From Streptomyces mirabilis (lineage in GTDB: Bacteria; Actinomycetota; Actinomycetes; Streptomycetales; Streptomycetaceae), in the NCBI RefSeq assembly GCF_039503195.1, contig NZ_JBCJKP010000001.1, positions 9,858,001 to 9,922,000 on the forward strand: 64,000 bases of DNA, read 5' to 3'. Positions 26,681 through 37,897 of the stretch are shown here, piece after piece. A program made the translations under genes and the position numbers. The notes under the pieces are model-generated. The model saw only the letters and a list, made by a program, of their open reading frames with translations, made no database searches and was not told the DNA's origin. The number at the start of each line of letters is the position of its first letter. Positions within the stretch are counted from its first letter, which is position 1.

Positions 26681-27824
26681 GCTGCTCTCCTCCAGACGTA
26701 TCGACGGACCCGGCAGGCGCAACGACGGGACCGGGATGGATCGCCCCGCCCGTCGCCGTCAGCGGCGCCCCGCTGCCGCCCCACCGCAGTGCGACGATCT
26801 CCGCGGCGACGGACACGGCCACCTCCTCCGGGGTACGGGCTCCGAGGTCGAGCCCGACCGGCGAGCGCAGCCGGGACAGTTCGTCCCCCGACAGACCGGC
26901 GTCGATGAGCCGTTTCCTGCGGTCGTCGTGGGTACGACGGCTGCCCATCGCCCCGATGTACGCGGCCGGGCGGCGCAGTGCCTCCTCCAGCAGGGGCACG
27001 TCGAACTTCGGGTCGTGGGTCAGGACGCAGATCACCGTGCGCGCGTCGGTCGTCGTACCCCGCAGATAGCGGTGCGGCCAGTCCACGACGACCTCCACAC
27101 CCGCCGGGAATCGTTTCGCGGTGGCGAAGACCGGGCGCGCGTCGCACACCGTGACCCGGTAGCCGAGGAAGTCCCCGATGCGGGCCACCGCCGCCGCGTA
27201 GTCGATCGCGCCGAAGACGAGCATGCGCGGGGGCGGCGCGAAGGAATGGAGGAAGACGGTCACGGCGTCCTCGCGGCGCTCGCCGTGCGGCCCGTAGTGC
27301 CGCCGGATCGTGGCGCCCTGGGCCAGTTCACCGCGGGCGTCGGCGGTGACCGCCACGTCCAGACCGGTCGAGCCCAGCGAACCGGCCACCTCGTCCGGCC
27401 ACACCGCGAGCGTGGCCCCGAGCGGCGCCGGTCCCTCGATCACCGTCGCCACCGTCACGGGCCGGCCGGCGGCCACCGAGTCGGCCACCGCGGCGAAGGA
27501 GGGGTCCTCGGCGGGCGTCACCCGGCGGATGAGCAGGGTGATCTCGCCGCCGCAGGTGAGGCCCACGGCGAACGCGTCCTCGTCGCTGTACCCGAAGGTC
27601 TCCAGGCGGGCCTCGCCGGTCGCCACCACCTCCTGGGCCAGCTCGTACACCGCGCCCTCGACACAGCCACCGGACACACTGCCCACGACCTCGTCGCCGG
27701 GCCCCACGGCCATGGCGGCTCCCGGGTCCCGGGGCGCGCTGCGGCTGACCGTGACCACCGTGGCGAGCCCGAAGGGGGCGCCCGCCGCGTACCAGCGCTC
27801 CAGCGCCGGGAGGATCTCACGCAT
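26664..27824 (-). CDS. XdhC/CoxI family molybdenum-cofactor insertion protein
   Basis: 386 aa, cytoplasmic. The N-terminal XdhC-CoxI domain (ATVVTVSRSAPRDPGAAMAV; SVSGGCVEGAVYE with the conserved Cys) and a C-terminal Rossmann-like domain (MLVFGAIDYAAAVARIGDFL; ILTHDPKFD-like ICVLTHDPKFDVPLL; YIGAMGSRRTH) are both present. These proteins bind and sulfurate Mo cofactor and insert it into xanthine- or CO-dehydrogenase-type enzymes (family knowledge), fitting its place between coxE and coxG. Separated by 33 bp from the upstream VWA gene. Confidence 0.93.
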   Translation of the reverse strand: MREILPALERWYAAGAPFGLATVVTVSRSAPRDPGAAMAVGPGDEVVGSVSGGCVEGAVYELAQEVVATGEARLETFGYSDEDAFAVGLTCGGEITLLIRRVTPAEDPSFAAVADSVAAGRPVTVATVIEGPAPLGATLAVWPDEVAGSLGSTGLDVAVTADARGELAQGATIRRHYGPHGERREDAVTVFLHSFAPPPRMLVFGAIDYAAAVARIGDFLGYRVTVCDARPVFATAKRFPAGVEVVVDWPHRYLRGTTTDARTVICVLTHDPKFDVPLLEEALRRPAAYIGAMGSRRTHDDRRKRLIDAGLSGDELSRLRSPVGLDLGARTPEEVAVSVAAEIVALRWGGSGAPLTATGGAIHPGPVVAPAGSVDTSGGEQHGTAS

Positions 27825-27857
27825 CGCTCGCTCCGCTCACCACAGGGTGCGTCCCAC

Positions 27858-29075
27858 TCAAGAGTCCGCTCCTCTCACCACCGCCGCCAGCCGCTCCAGC
27901 GCGGCCGGACTGTGTCCCTCGACGAACGCGTCCACGCTCGGCAGCGCCGCGGCCATCCCACCGGCGAGGGGCGCGTACCCGGGTCGGGCCTTGCGCGGAT
28001 TCGCCCAGATCACCCGGTGCGCGAGCCGGTGCAGGCGGCGCATCTGCTCCGCGAGCAGGGCCGGATCGCCACGCTCCCAGCCGTCGGACAGCACGACGAC
28101 CACCGCGCCGCGCGCCATGCCCCGCCGCCCCCACCGGTCCAGGAAGCCGCGCAGCATCTCACCCAACCGGGTGCCGCCACGCCAGTCCGGAACCGCCGCC
28201 GCGAGCGCGGCCATGGCCGTGTCGGGATCCCGGTGCTCCAGTTCACGGGTCACCCGGGTCAGCCGGGTACCGATCGTGAAGACCTCCGTGCGGGTGCCCC
28301 GTGCGGCCCCACCGGTGCGGGGGCCGTGGAGGGCCGCGTGCGCGAAACGCAGCAGCGCGTCCGCGTACGGCCCCATCGAGCCGCTCACGTCCACGAGCAG
28401 CACCACCCGGCGCGGCCGGTCCGCTCGCGCCCGGTGCCGCAGCCGCGCCGGCTCCCCGCCGCCGCGCAGCAACTCCCGTACCGTGCGCCGCGGATCGACG
28501 GCGCCCCGTCGGGCCGGATGCCGCCGCGCGGTGCGCCGGGCCTCGCCGCGCAGGGTGAACGCGGCCCGCAGCCGCCGCAGCTGGTGGCGTTCGTCGGCGG
28601 TCAGCTCGGCGAAGTCCCGGTGGCGCAGTACGTCGGTGGAGTCGGCCAGCACGGCCACGGGTACGGCGTCCTCGGCCCGCGCCGCGGGGCGGGGCACCGT
28701 ACCGGCGCCGCGCAGGACCGTCCGGGTCCGTGGCGGGGGAGCGGACCGGGCAGGGGCGCCGCCGGGCCGGCCGCCGAAGTACGCCGCGAAGACCCGCTCG
28801 TAGCGCTCCAGGTCGTCCTGGCTCCCGCACAGGGTGAGACGGCCCGCCCAGTACACGTCCGAGCGCGCACCGGGATCGAGCGTGTCGAGCGCGCCCAGGA
28901 AGGCCTGTACGCGGTCGGGCGAGGCATCGACGCCCGCGGCGCGCAACGCACGGGCGAACCCGACGACCACGGCGGACGCGTCGACGGCGCGCGCTTGTCC
29001 TACCTCGTCCCCGCCGTCCTTGCCCTCCCCGCGGCTCCGGCCGTCTCCGCCGTCCCGGCCGATCACGCCGCTCAC
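27858..29075 (-). CDS. CoxE-like VWA domain protein
   Basis: 405 aa. The C-terminal half is a von Willebrand A domain of the CoxE type with MIDAS sequence VLLVDVSGSMG near residues 226-236 and VVVLSDGWERGDP further on; the N-terminal half is helical with an Arg-rich linker. CoxD (MoxR AAA ATPase) and CoxE act together in maturation of the Cu/Mo active site of CO dehydrogenase (family knowledge). The start overlaps the moxR-like stop by 4 bp (ATGA). The first 30 residues are Gly/Asp/Lys-rich and poorly conserved in character. Confidence 0.92.
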   Translation of the reverse strand: MSGVIGRDGGDGRSRGEGKDGGDEVGQARAVDASAVVVGFARALRAAGVDASPDRVQAFLGALDTLDPGARSDVYWAGRLTLCGSQDDLERYERVFAAYFGGRPGGAPARSAPPPRTRTVLRGAGTVPRPAARAEDAVPVAVLADSTDVLRHRDFAELTADERHQLRRLRAAFTLRGEARRTARRHPARRGAVDPRRTVRELLRGGGEPARLRHRARADRPRRVVLLVDVSGSMGPYADALLRFAHAALHGPRTGGAARGTRTEVFTIGTRLTRVTRELEHRDPDTAMAALAAAVPDWRGGTRLGEMLRGFLDRWGRRGMARGAVVVVLSDGWERGDPALLAEQMRRLHRLAHRVIWANPRKARPGYAPLAGGMAAALPSVDAFVEGHSPAALERLAAVVRGADS

Positions 29076-29956
29076 GTCCCCCGTGCCGCGAGGATCGCCG
29101 CCAGATCCAGCCCCCGTGCCCGCTCGGTGTCCTCCCGGTACTTCAGCACCGAGCCCAGGGTCGCCACCGCCAGCTCCGCGTCCACCTCGCTCGCCCCCAG
29201 CGCGTCCAGGGCCTCCGCCCAGTCGATGGTCTCCGCGACCCCGGGCGGCTTGACCAGGTCCTCGGCGCGCAGGGCCTGTGCGAGTGCGGTCACCTGCTCG
29301 GCCAGCCGTTCCGTGACCCGCGGCAACCGCCTCCGTACGATGGCGAGTTCACGGGCGAACCCGGGATGGTCGAACCAGTGGTAGAGGCACCTTCGCTTCA
29401 GCGCGTCGTGCACTTCGCGCGTCCGGTTCGAGGTCAGCACCACGACGGGCGGCAGCTGCGCCCGCAGGGTGCCCAGTTCCGGAATGGTGATCGTGTACTC
29501 GGACAGCAGCTCCAGCAGGAACGCCTCGAACTCGTCGTCCGCGCGGTCGATCTCGTCGACCAGGAGCACCGACGGCTGGGTCTCCAGCGCCCGCAGCAGT
29601 GGACGCGTGACGAGGAACCGCCGGTCGTACAGCTCCCCTTCGAGCCGGTCGGCATCCGTCACGCCCGCCGCCTCGGCCGCCCGCAGGTGCAGCAGCTGAC
29701 GCGGGAAGTCCCAGTCGTACAGGGCCTGGGAGGCGTCGATGCCCTCGTAGCACTGGAGCCGGATCAGCGGAGCGTCCATCGCCTCGGCCAGGGCGGACGC
29801 GAGCGCGGTCTTGCCCACGCCCGCGTCGCCCTCGCAGAACAGCGGCCGGTGCAGCCGCAGCGCCAGGTAGCAGGCCACGGCCAGCCCGTCGTCGACGAGA
29901 TACCCCGTCTTCTCCAGGCGGGCCCGCACCTCCGCCGGACCGCTCACCTCGTGCAT
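29072..29956 (-). CDS. CoxD-like MoxR family AAA ATPase
   Basis: 294-aa cytoplasmic AAA+ ATPase. Walker A GDAGVGKT spans 43-50, Walker B VLLVDEIDRAD follows near 137, sensor 1 VVLTSNRTRE and the arginine-finger region HDALKRRCLYHWF are intact. MoxR ATPases pair with VWA proteins to load cofactors or remodel targets; in cox operons CoxD helps sulfuration/assembly of the active site (family knowledge). Five bases separate it from the upstream coxM-like gene. Confidence 0.93.
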   Translation of the reverse strand: MHEVSGPAEVRARLEKTGYLVDDGLAVACYLALRLHRPLFCEGDAGVGKTALASALAEAMDAPLIRLQCYEGIDASQALYDWDFPRQLLHLRAAEAAGVTDADRLEGELYDRRFLVTRPLLRALETQPSVLLVDEIDRADDEFEAFLLELLSEYTITIPELGTLRAQLPPVVVLTSNRTREVHDALKRRCLYHWFDHPGFARELAIVRRRLPRVTERLAEQVTALAQALRAEDLVKPPGVAETIDWAEALDALGASEVDAELAVATLGSVLKYREDTERARGLDLAAILAARGT

Positions 29957-29961
29957 GGGTG

Positions 29962-30809
29962 CTACTCCAGGGCGGCCAGCACCGCGCGTCGGGTGAGCAC
30001 CCGGGCCAGGTGCGCGCGGTACTCGGGTGAGCCCGAGGGATCGGACGAGGGGTGCGTGCCCTCCGCCGCCGCCTCGGCGGCCCGTGCCACCGCGGCCGGT
30101 TCGGCGTCGGCGCCGGTGAGCGCCGCCTCGGTGGACGTGGCCCGCAGGGGCGTGGAGCCCATGTTGGTGAGCCCGATCCGGGACTCGGCGAGGTGTCCGT
30201 CGTCCCGCCGGACGAGCGCCGCCACGCCGACCACCGCCCAGGCCTGCGCGACCCGCTGGAACTTCTCGTAGTGGAAGCCCCAGCCCTCGGTCGACGGGAT
30301 CTCCACCCCCACCAGCAGTTCGTCCGGGCGCAGCGCCGTCTGCAGATAGTCGAGGAAGAACTCGCGGGCCGGGATCGCGCGCCGCCCCTGCGGTCCCACC
30401 GCGATCAGGGTCGCGTCGAGCGCGAGGACCACGGCGGGCAGGTCACCGGCCGGATCGGCGTGTGCGAGCGAACCGCCGAGGGTGCCGCGATGGCGTACGG
30501 CGGGATCGGCGACCGTGGCGGTGGCCGCCGCCAGGAGTCCGGCGTGCCGGCGCACCAGCGGATCGCGGATGACGTCGTGGTGCGAGGTCATCGCGCCGAT
30601 GACCAGCGTGCCGGCGTCCTCGCGGATCCCGCGCAGCTCGGGGATCCGGCCGACGTCGACGACCAGTTCGGGGAAGGCGAGCCGCAGCCGGAGCAGGGGC
30701 AGCAGACTCTGTCCGCCGGCCAGCACCTTCGCGTCCTCGCCCGCGTCCGCGAGCGTGCGCACGGCCTCGTCGACGCTCGCGGGCCGCGTGTAGTCGAATG
30801 CGGGGGGAA

Positions 30810-30813
<4 letters not shown>
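29962..30813 (-). CDS. CoxM-like FAD-binding subunit (xanthine dehydrogenase family subunit M)
   Basis: 283 aa, medium flavoprotein subunit. The FAD-binding motif LAGGQSLLPLLRLRLAFPE near residues 31-49 and the second flavin motif GTLGGSLAHADPAGDLPAVV are present. It passes electrons from the Fe-S subunit to the membrane or another acceptor. The gene start overlaps the stop of the large-subunit gene by 4 bp, and gene order S-L-M matches many form II enzymes (form I operons are usually M-S-L). Confidence 0.93.
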
Positions 30814-33208
<2,395 letters not shown>

Positions 33209-33212
<4 letters not shown>

Positions 33213-33679
33213 GGCGAGACCTCCTGTCGGGAGGCGGCGAGGACCGCGCGCACGATGTTCTGGTAGCCGGTGCACCGGCAGAGGTTGCCCTCCAGGGCCT
33301 CGCGTACCTCCTGCGGGCCCGGGGCCGGGTTCTCGCGCAGCAGATCGCGGGCCGCCATGATCATCCCGGGGGTGCAGTAGCCGCACTGGAGCGCGTGCCG
33401 CTCGTGGAACGCCTTCTGGAGCGCGTGCCACTCCCCGTCGTGCGCCAGCCCCTGGATGGTGGTCACTTCGCTCCCGTCCGCCTGGACGGCGAGGACGGAG
33501 CAGCTCTTGACGGTCTCCCCGTCCAGGTCGACCGTGCAGGCCCCGCAGTTCGACGTGTCACAGCCGATCGGGGTGCCGGTCAGACCCAGGTGGTCGCGCA
33601 GATAGTGGACCAGGAGAAGGCGGGGTTCGACCTCGTCCTCGTACGTGGTGCCGTCCACCTTCACCGAAATGCGGGTCAT
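33209..33679 (-). CDS. CoxS-like 2Fe-2S small subunit
   Basis: 156 aa. Two [2Fe-2S] cluster sites are complete: the plant-ferredoxin type GCDTSNCGACTVD with a fourth Cys in KSCSVLAVQ, and the helical-domain type CGYCTPGM with NLCRCTGYQ. It relays electrons from the Mo site to FAD. First gene of the seven-gene cox operon, preceded by a 247-bp divergent region shared with the ribosome protection gene; GGGAGGG lies just before the ATG. Confidence 0.95.
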
Positions 33680-33862
33680 GTGCCCTCCCAGAGAGCCAGG
33701 TGAGGGGTATCAGCCATTTTACGTGGTGTGCGTCACTCTAGGGCCGGGCGGGGAGGGCGGCGAGTGCTGCGGCGGGGATTTGTTGAGCGTTAATCCGTTG
33801 CTGCCGGGCGAGGCCGCCTGCTGCACTGACCGGGACGCGTCCACCGAGATCAGGGAGCAGCA

Positions 33863-33973
33863 ATGCGCACACCGTTCATGTCCACCCAGGAAGGAATCAC
33901 TCCCACATCAAAGGACATGACACCCGGTGCATATGCTCAACCTGGGAATCCTGGCGCACGTAGACGCCGGTAA
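33863..33973 (+). CDS. Possible 36-aa leader peptide overlapping the ribosome protection gene
   Basis: An ATG with GGGAG five bases upstream opens a 36-codon frame ending at TAA 33971-33973, 47 bp inside the ribosome protection gene but in another frame. Its C-terminus is Arg-rich (PGARRRR). Its placement, with its own ribosome site and spanning the start region of the downstream gene, fits a translational attenuator that senses ribosome-targeting drugs (inference). It may also be chance. Confidence 0.35.
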   Translation: MRTPFMSTQEGITPTSKDMTPGAYAQPGNPGARRRR

Positions 33974-35912
33974 GACAAGCCTGACCGAGCGGCTGCTGCA
34001 CTCGGTCGGAGTCATCGACGAGATCGGCAGCGTCGACGGCGGGAACACCCAGACCGACTCCCTCGCGCTGGAGCGGCAGCGCGGTATCACGATCAAGTCC
34101 GCCGTGGTCTCCTTCGCGGTCGACGACGTGACCGTCAACCTGATCGACACCCCAGGACACCCGGACTTCATCGCCGAGGTGGAGCGCGTGCTGAGCGTGC
34201 TCGACGGCGCCGTGCTGGTGATCTCCGCCGTGGAGGGCGTGCAGGCGCAGACCCGTGTGCTGATGCGGACGCTCCGGCGGCTGCGCATCCCCACGCTCGT
34301 CTTCGTCAACAAGATCGACCGCGGCGGGGCGTGCTGCGAGCGCGTGCTCGACGCCGTCGCGGCGCGGCTCACCCCGGCGATCGTCCCCCTGGGCGAGGTC
34401 CGGGCGCAGGGCACGCGCGACGCGCGCTTCGGCCTGTTCGACGAGGCGCGGCTCGGCGCCCCGTTGCTCGACCTGCTCTCCGAGCACGACGACGCGCTGC
34501 TCGCCGCGTACGTCGAGGGCCGGGTGTCGTACGACCTGATCCGCGCCGCTCTGGTGCGGCAGACCGGGCAGGCCCTGGTGCATCCGGTGTTCTTCGGCTC
34601 GGCCGTGACGGGCGCGGGGGTGGACGAACTGATCGCGGGGATCAGGGAGTTGCTGCCGCGCGCCGAGGCCGATGTCGACGGTCCGGTCTCGGGCAGCGTC
34701 TTCAAGGTCGAGCGCGGGCCCGCCGGGGAGAAGATCGCCTACGCGCGGATGTTCTCCGGGACGCTGCGGACGCGCGACCGGCTGCCTCTGGGCGACGGCG
34801 AGGAGGGCAGGGTCACCGCGATCAGCGTCTTCGACCGGGGTGCGGCGGTGCGCGAGCAGTCCGTGGCGGCGGGGCGGATCGGCAAGCTCTGGGGCCTCGC
34901 GGACATCCGGATCGGCGACACCATCGGCGTACCGCGGAAGTCGTCGGCCGGCGAGCACCACTTCTCGCCCCCGACCCTCGAAACCGTCGTCGAACCCTGC
35001 CGTCCGGCCGACAAGGGCGCACTGCACGGCGCCCTCACCCAATTGGCCGAGCAGGACCCCCTGATCGATCTGCGCCAGGACGAGACGCGCAAGGAGATCT
35101 CCGTCTCGCTCTACGGAGAGGTGCAGAAAGAGGTCATCCAGGCGACTCTGGCCGATGAGTTCGGCATCGACGTCCTGTTCCGCGAGACGACACCCCTGTG
35201 CATCGAGCGGCCCCTCGGCAGCGGCGCGGCGGTCGAGTTCATCAAGAAGGGCCTCAATCCCTTTCTCGCGACCGTCGGCCTGCGTGTCGATCCGGCCCCG
35301 GTCGGCTCCGGGGTGGAGTTCCGGCTGGAGGTCGAGCTCGGAGCGATGCCGTACGCGTTCTTCAAGGCGGTCGAGGACACCGTGAAGGAGACCCTCACGC
35401 AGGGAATCCACGGCTGGCAGGTGGCGGACTGCACGGTCACCATGACCCACTCCGGCTATTGGCCCCGGCAGAGCCACGCCCACCAGGGCTTCGACAAGAG
35501 CATGTCCAGCACGGGCGCCGACTTCCGGGGCCTCACCCCCCTGGTGGTGATGGACGCGCTGCGGGCGGCGGGCACCCAGGTGTACGAGCCGATGCACCGC
35601 TTCAGGCTGGAGGCCCCGGCGGACACGCTGGGCGCGGTGCTGCCGGTGCTGGCGAAACAGGGAGCCGTCGCGGGGACCACCGAGCTACGGGGTGCTTCGT
35701 GCGTGCTGGAGGGCCGGATCCCGGTCGCCCGGGTCCATGGGCTGGAGCGGCAGCTCCCGGGGCTGACGCGGGGCGAGGGCGAGCTGGAAAGCGCCTTCGA
35801 CCACTACGCACCGGTCCTGCGGGGCGCGGTCCCCGACCGCCCGCGCACCGACCTCAACCCGTTGGACCGGAAGGAGTACCTGCTGAACGTGACGCGGCGG
35901 GTCGGCGCCTGA
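33927..35912 (+). CDS. Otr(A)/Tet(M)-type ribosome protection GTPase
   Basis: 661-aa translational GTPase related to EF-G. G motifs: AHVDAGKTS (G1), RGITIKSA (switch), DTPGHPDF (G3), NKIDRGG (G4). Domain IV and V follow (SGYWPRQSHAHQGFDKSMSS; ELRGASCVLEGRIPVARVHG). The start MHMLNLGILAHVD aligns with the start I recall for OtrA of S. rimosus, supporting GTG 33927, with AAAGGA about 11 bp upstream; ATG 33933 would shorten it by two residues. These proteins remove tetracyclines from the ribosome. Many Streptomyces carry such genes without a tetracycline cluster, and none is visible here, so resistance is inferred, not shown. Confidence 0.93.
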   Translation: MHMLNLGILAHVDAGKTSLTERLLHSVGVIDEIGSVDGGNTQTDSLALERQRGITIKSAVVSFAVDDVTVNLIDTPGHPDFIAEVERVLSVLDGAVLVISAVEGVQAQTRVLMRTLRRLRIPTLVFVNKIDRGGACCERVLDAVAARLTPAIVPLGEVRAQGTRDARFGLFDEARLGAPLLDLLSEHDDALLAAYVEGRVSYDLIRAALVRQTGQALVHPVFFGSAVTGAGVDELIAGIRELLPRAEADVDGPVSGSVFKVERGPAGEKIAYARMFSGTLRTRDRLPLGDGEEGRVTAISVFDRGAAVREQSVAAGRIGKLWGLADIRIGDTIGVPRKSSAGEHHFSPPTLETVVEPCRPADKGALHGALTQLAEQDPLIDLRQDETRKEISVSLYGEVQKEVIQATLADEFGIDVLFRETTPLCIERPLGSGAAVEFIKKGLNPFLATVGLRVDPAPVGSGVEFRLEVELGAMPYAFFKAVEDTVKETLTQGIHGWQVADCTVTMTHSGYWPRQSHAHQGFDKSMSSTGADFRGLTPLVVMDALRAAGTQVYEPMHRFRLEAPADTLGAVLPVLAKQGAVAGTTELRGASCVLEGRIPVARVHGLERQLPGLTRGEGELESAFDHYAPVLRGAVPDRPRTDLNPLDRKEYLLNVTRRVGA

Positions 35913-35971
35913 GCCCGCACACGGCGACACGGCTCCCCAAAAGATCTCCAGATGATCTTCAGAACCTGAAA

Positions 35972-35987
35972 CTTACTCTGGAGTCAG
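35972..35987. promoter_or_regulatory. TetR-like operator candidate before GH5 gene
   Basis: CTTACT-ctgg-AGTCAG (5 of 6 arm pairs) lies 41 bp upstream of the GH5 start and matches the perfect CTTACT-ggaa-AGTAAG at 39215-39230 near the TetR gene, including the preceding A. TTGACG at 35993-35998 may be the -35 element; a 6-bp inverted repeat (AAGATC/GATCTT) also occurs at 35941-35959. Confidence 0.5.
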
Positions 35988-36028
35988 AAGTATTGACGCC
36001 TTCTTGCGCACCCGCGAATGTTGTGGAC

Positions 36029-37897
36029 ATGTCGAAGTTACGTGCGCGTCTGCTCGGCGTCCTCGTGCTCCTCACCGGCTTCCTCTCGGCGGTGGGCGCC
36101 CAGCCCGCCGCCGCGGACGGACTCCCCGACTCCCTGTGGTTCGACGCGCCGGCGGCGGCCACTCTCACGGTCGACAAGGGCCGCTTCCTCGACGGACTCG
36201 GCCGCGAGGTCGTCCTGCGCGGGTACAACGTCTCCGGCGAGACGAAGCTCGAAGAGAACAGCGGTCTGCCCTTCGCCTCGGTCGCCGACGCCAAGAAGTC
36301 CGCGACGGCCCTGCGGGTCCTCGGCGGCGGCAACTCCGTGCGCTTCCTGCTCTCCTGGGCCCACGCCGAACCCGTACGCGGCCAGGTCGACTCCGCCTAC
36401 CTCGCCGCCGTCACCGACCAGATACGCGCCTTCCTCGACGCCGGAATCCGCGTGTATCCCGACTTCCACCAGGACCTCTACTCCCGCTACCTCTTCAACT
36501 CGGGCAGCTGGTACACCGGCGACGGAGCCCCCAAGTGGGCCGTGGACGCCGGACACTACCCGAGCGAGTCCTGCGGGATCTGCATCTTCTGGGGGCAGAA
36601 CATCACCCAGAACGCGGCCGTGAAGCAGGCACAGTACGACTTCTGGCACAACGCGTACGGCGTCCAGGACGCCTTCCTCACCACGGCCCAGGCCACCATG
36701 ACCTACGTCAGACAGCACCTCACCACGGCCCAGTTCGCGGGCCTCGTCGGCTTCGACCCGTTCAACGAGCCCTACGCGGGCACCTACGACTCCGGACAGA
36801 CCAGCCGCACCTGGGAGCGGGACCTGCTCTGGCCGTTCTATGTGAAGTTCCGGGCCCGGATGGACGCGGCCGGCTGGCAGGACAAGCCCGCCTTCGTCGA
36901 GGCCAACCTCTTCTGGAACTCCAACATCGACTCCCAGAAGCAGGAGGGCGGCCTGCTCGACGCGGGAACCCTCGGCCCGCGCTATGCCTTCAACACCCAC
37001 TTCTACGACCAGAAGGCCATCTCGGGCATCCTCATGTGGGGCAATGCCGCGGACGGCCAGTACGCCACCGACTTCGGGACGGTCCGCGACCGCGCCTCGG
37101 CCGCGGGGACGACGGCGATCGTCAGCGAGTTCGGCCATCCGCTGTCGGGAACGGTCTCCGGCAAGGCCCCGACCGTCGACAAGGCGATGTACCAGGCCCT
37201 CGACTCCCGCCTTCCGGGAGCCACTTGGTGGACCAAACCGGCGTCCTCCGGCCCGGTGCTCTCCGGAAACCAGTGGCAGTGGGACATCTACAGCGGCCGC
37301 CATCACGAGCTGATGAACGGCAACGCGAGCAAGGTCCTCACCTCCGGCGACGCCTGGAACGACGAGGACCTCTCGGCCGTACGCCTCGACGACTCCGGAA
37401 CGGCCGTCCTCCGTCAGGACGCCCACCTGCTCGACCGGCTCTATCCGAGTGCGACCTCGGGCAGCACGGTCGCCTTCACCTACGAGGACCGCTCCCGGGA
37501 CGGCTCCACCACCCTGACCTGGAACCCGGTTCCGTCGTCCCTGCCGCACGTCTCCCAGCTAGTGGGATCGGGCCAGTACGGGCTGCTCCTGTGGCGCTCG
37601 GACGGCGGCAGCGCACCCACCGAACTCCATCTCCCGGCGTCCTTCCCGACCGTGTCCACGACGGTGGTCTCCGACCTCGGGGCGACGATCTCCCCGCCCG
37701 CCTACACCACGACCACCCCGATCGCCGTGGCCCCCGAGCCGGGCGGCACCGGCAGTCGCCGACTGCTGCTCACCGCACCGGACTCGGGGACCCTGCACTA
37801 CGCGCTGGTCACGAACGGGGCGACCGCCCCGACCGCCGAACTGCTGAGCGCGGCCCGTTCCGAACTGAGCTCATGGGCCGCGTCGACGGTCAACTAG
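36029..37897 (+). CDS. Secreted GH5 (cellulase/endoglycoceramidase-like) glycoside hydrolase
   Basis: 622 aa. A Sec signal peptide (MSKLRARLLGVLVLLTGFL..., cleavage after AAA near residue 29) precedes a TIM-barrel domain. Both catalytic glutamates are in place: acid/base Glu247 in FDPFNEP and nucleophile Glu367 in VSEFGHP. The N-terminal strand LDGLGREVVLRGYNVSGETK and a separate C-terminal beta-domain (about 470-620) match the endoglycoceramidase-like GH5 group, which removes glycans from glycolipids; other beta-glucosides are possible. The 3' end overlaps the convergent beta-propeller gene by 8 bp. A palindrome shared with the TetR gene region lies upstream. Confidence 0.92.
   Translation: MSKLRARLLGVLVLLTGFLSAVGAQPAAADGLPDSLWFDAPAAATLTVDKGRFLDGLGREVVLRGYNVSGETKLEENSGLPFASVADAKKSATALRVLGGGNSVRFLLSWAHAEPVRGQVDSAYLAAVTDQIRAFLDAGIRVYPDFHQDLYSRYLFNSGSWYTGDGAPKWAVDAGHYPSESCGICIFWGQNITQNAAVKQAQYDFWHNAYGVQDAFLTTAQATMTYVRQHLTTAQFAGLVGFDPFNEPYAGTYDSGQTSRTWERDLLWPFYVKFRARMDAAGWQDKPAFVEANLFWNSNIDSQKQEGGLLDAGTLGPRYAFNTHFYDQKAISGILMWGNAADGQYATDFGTVRDRASAAGTTAIVSEFGHPLSGTVSGKAPTVDKAMYQALDSRLPGATWWTKPASSGPVLSGNQWQWDIYSGRHHELMNGNASKVLTSGDAWNDEDLSAVRLDDSGTAVLRQDAHLLDRLYPSATSGSTVAFTYEDRSRDGSTTLTWNPVPSSLPHVSQLVGSGQYGLLLWRSDGGSAPTELHLPASFPTVSTTVVSDLGATISPPAYTTTTPIAVAPEPGGTGSRRLLLTAPDSGTLHYALVTNGATAPTAELLSAARSELSSWAASTVN

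Noticed and set aside
33927..35912. Duplicate elongation factor G
   Set aside because: The sequence follows the Otr(A)/Tet(M) pattern, is shorter than EF-G and lacks the EF-G specific G' insertion; it is a ribosome protection protein.
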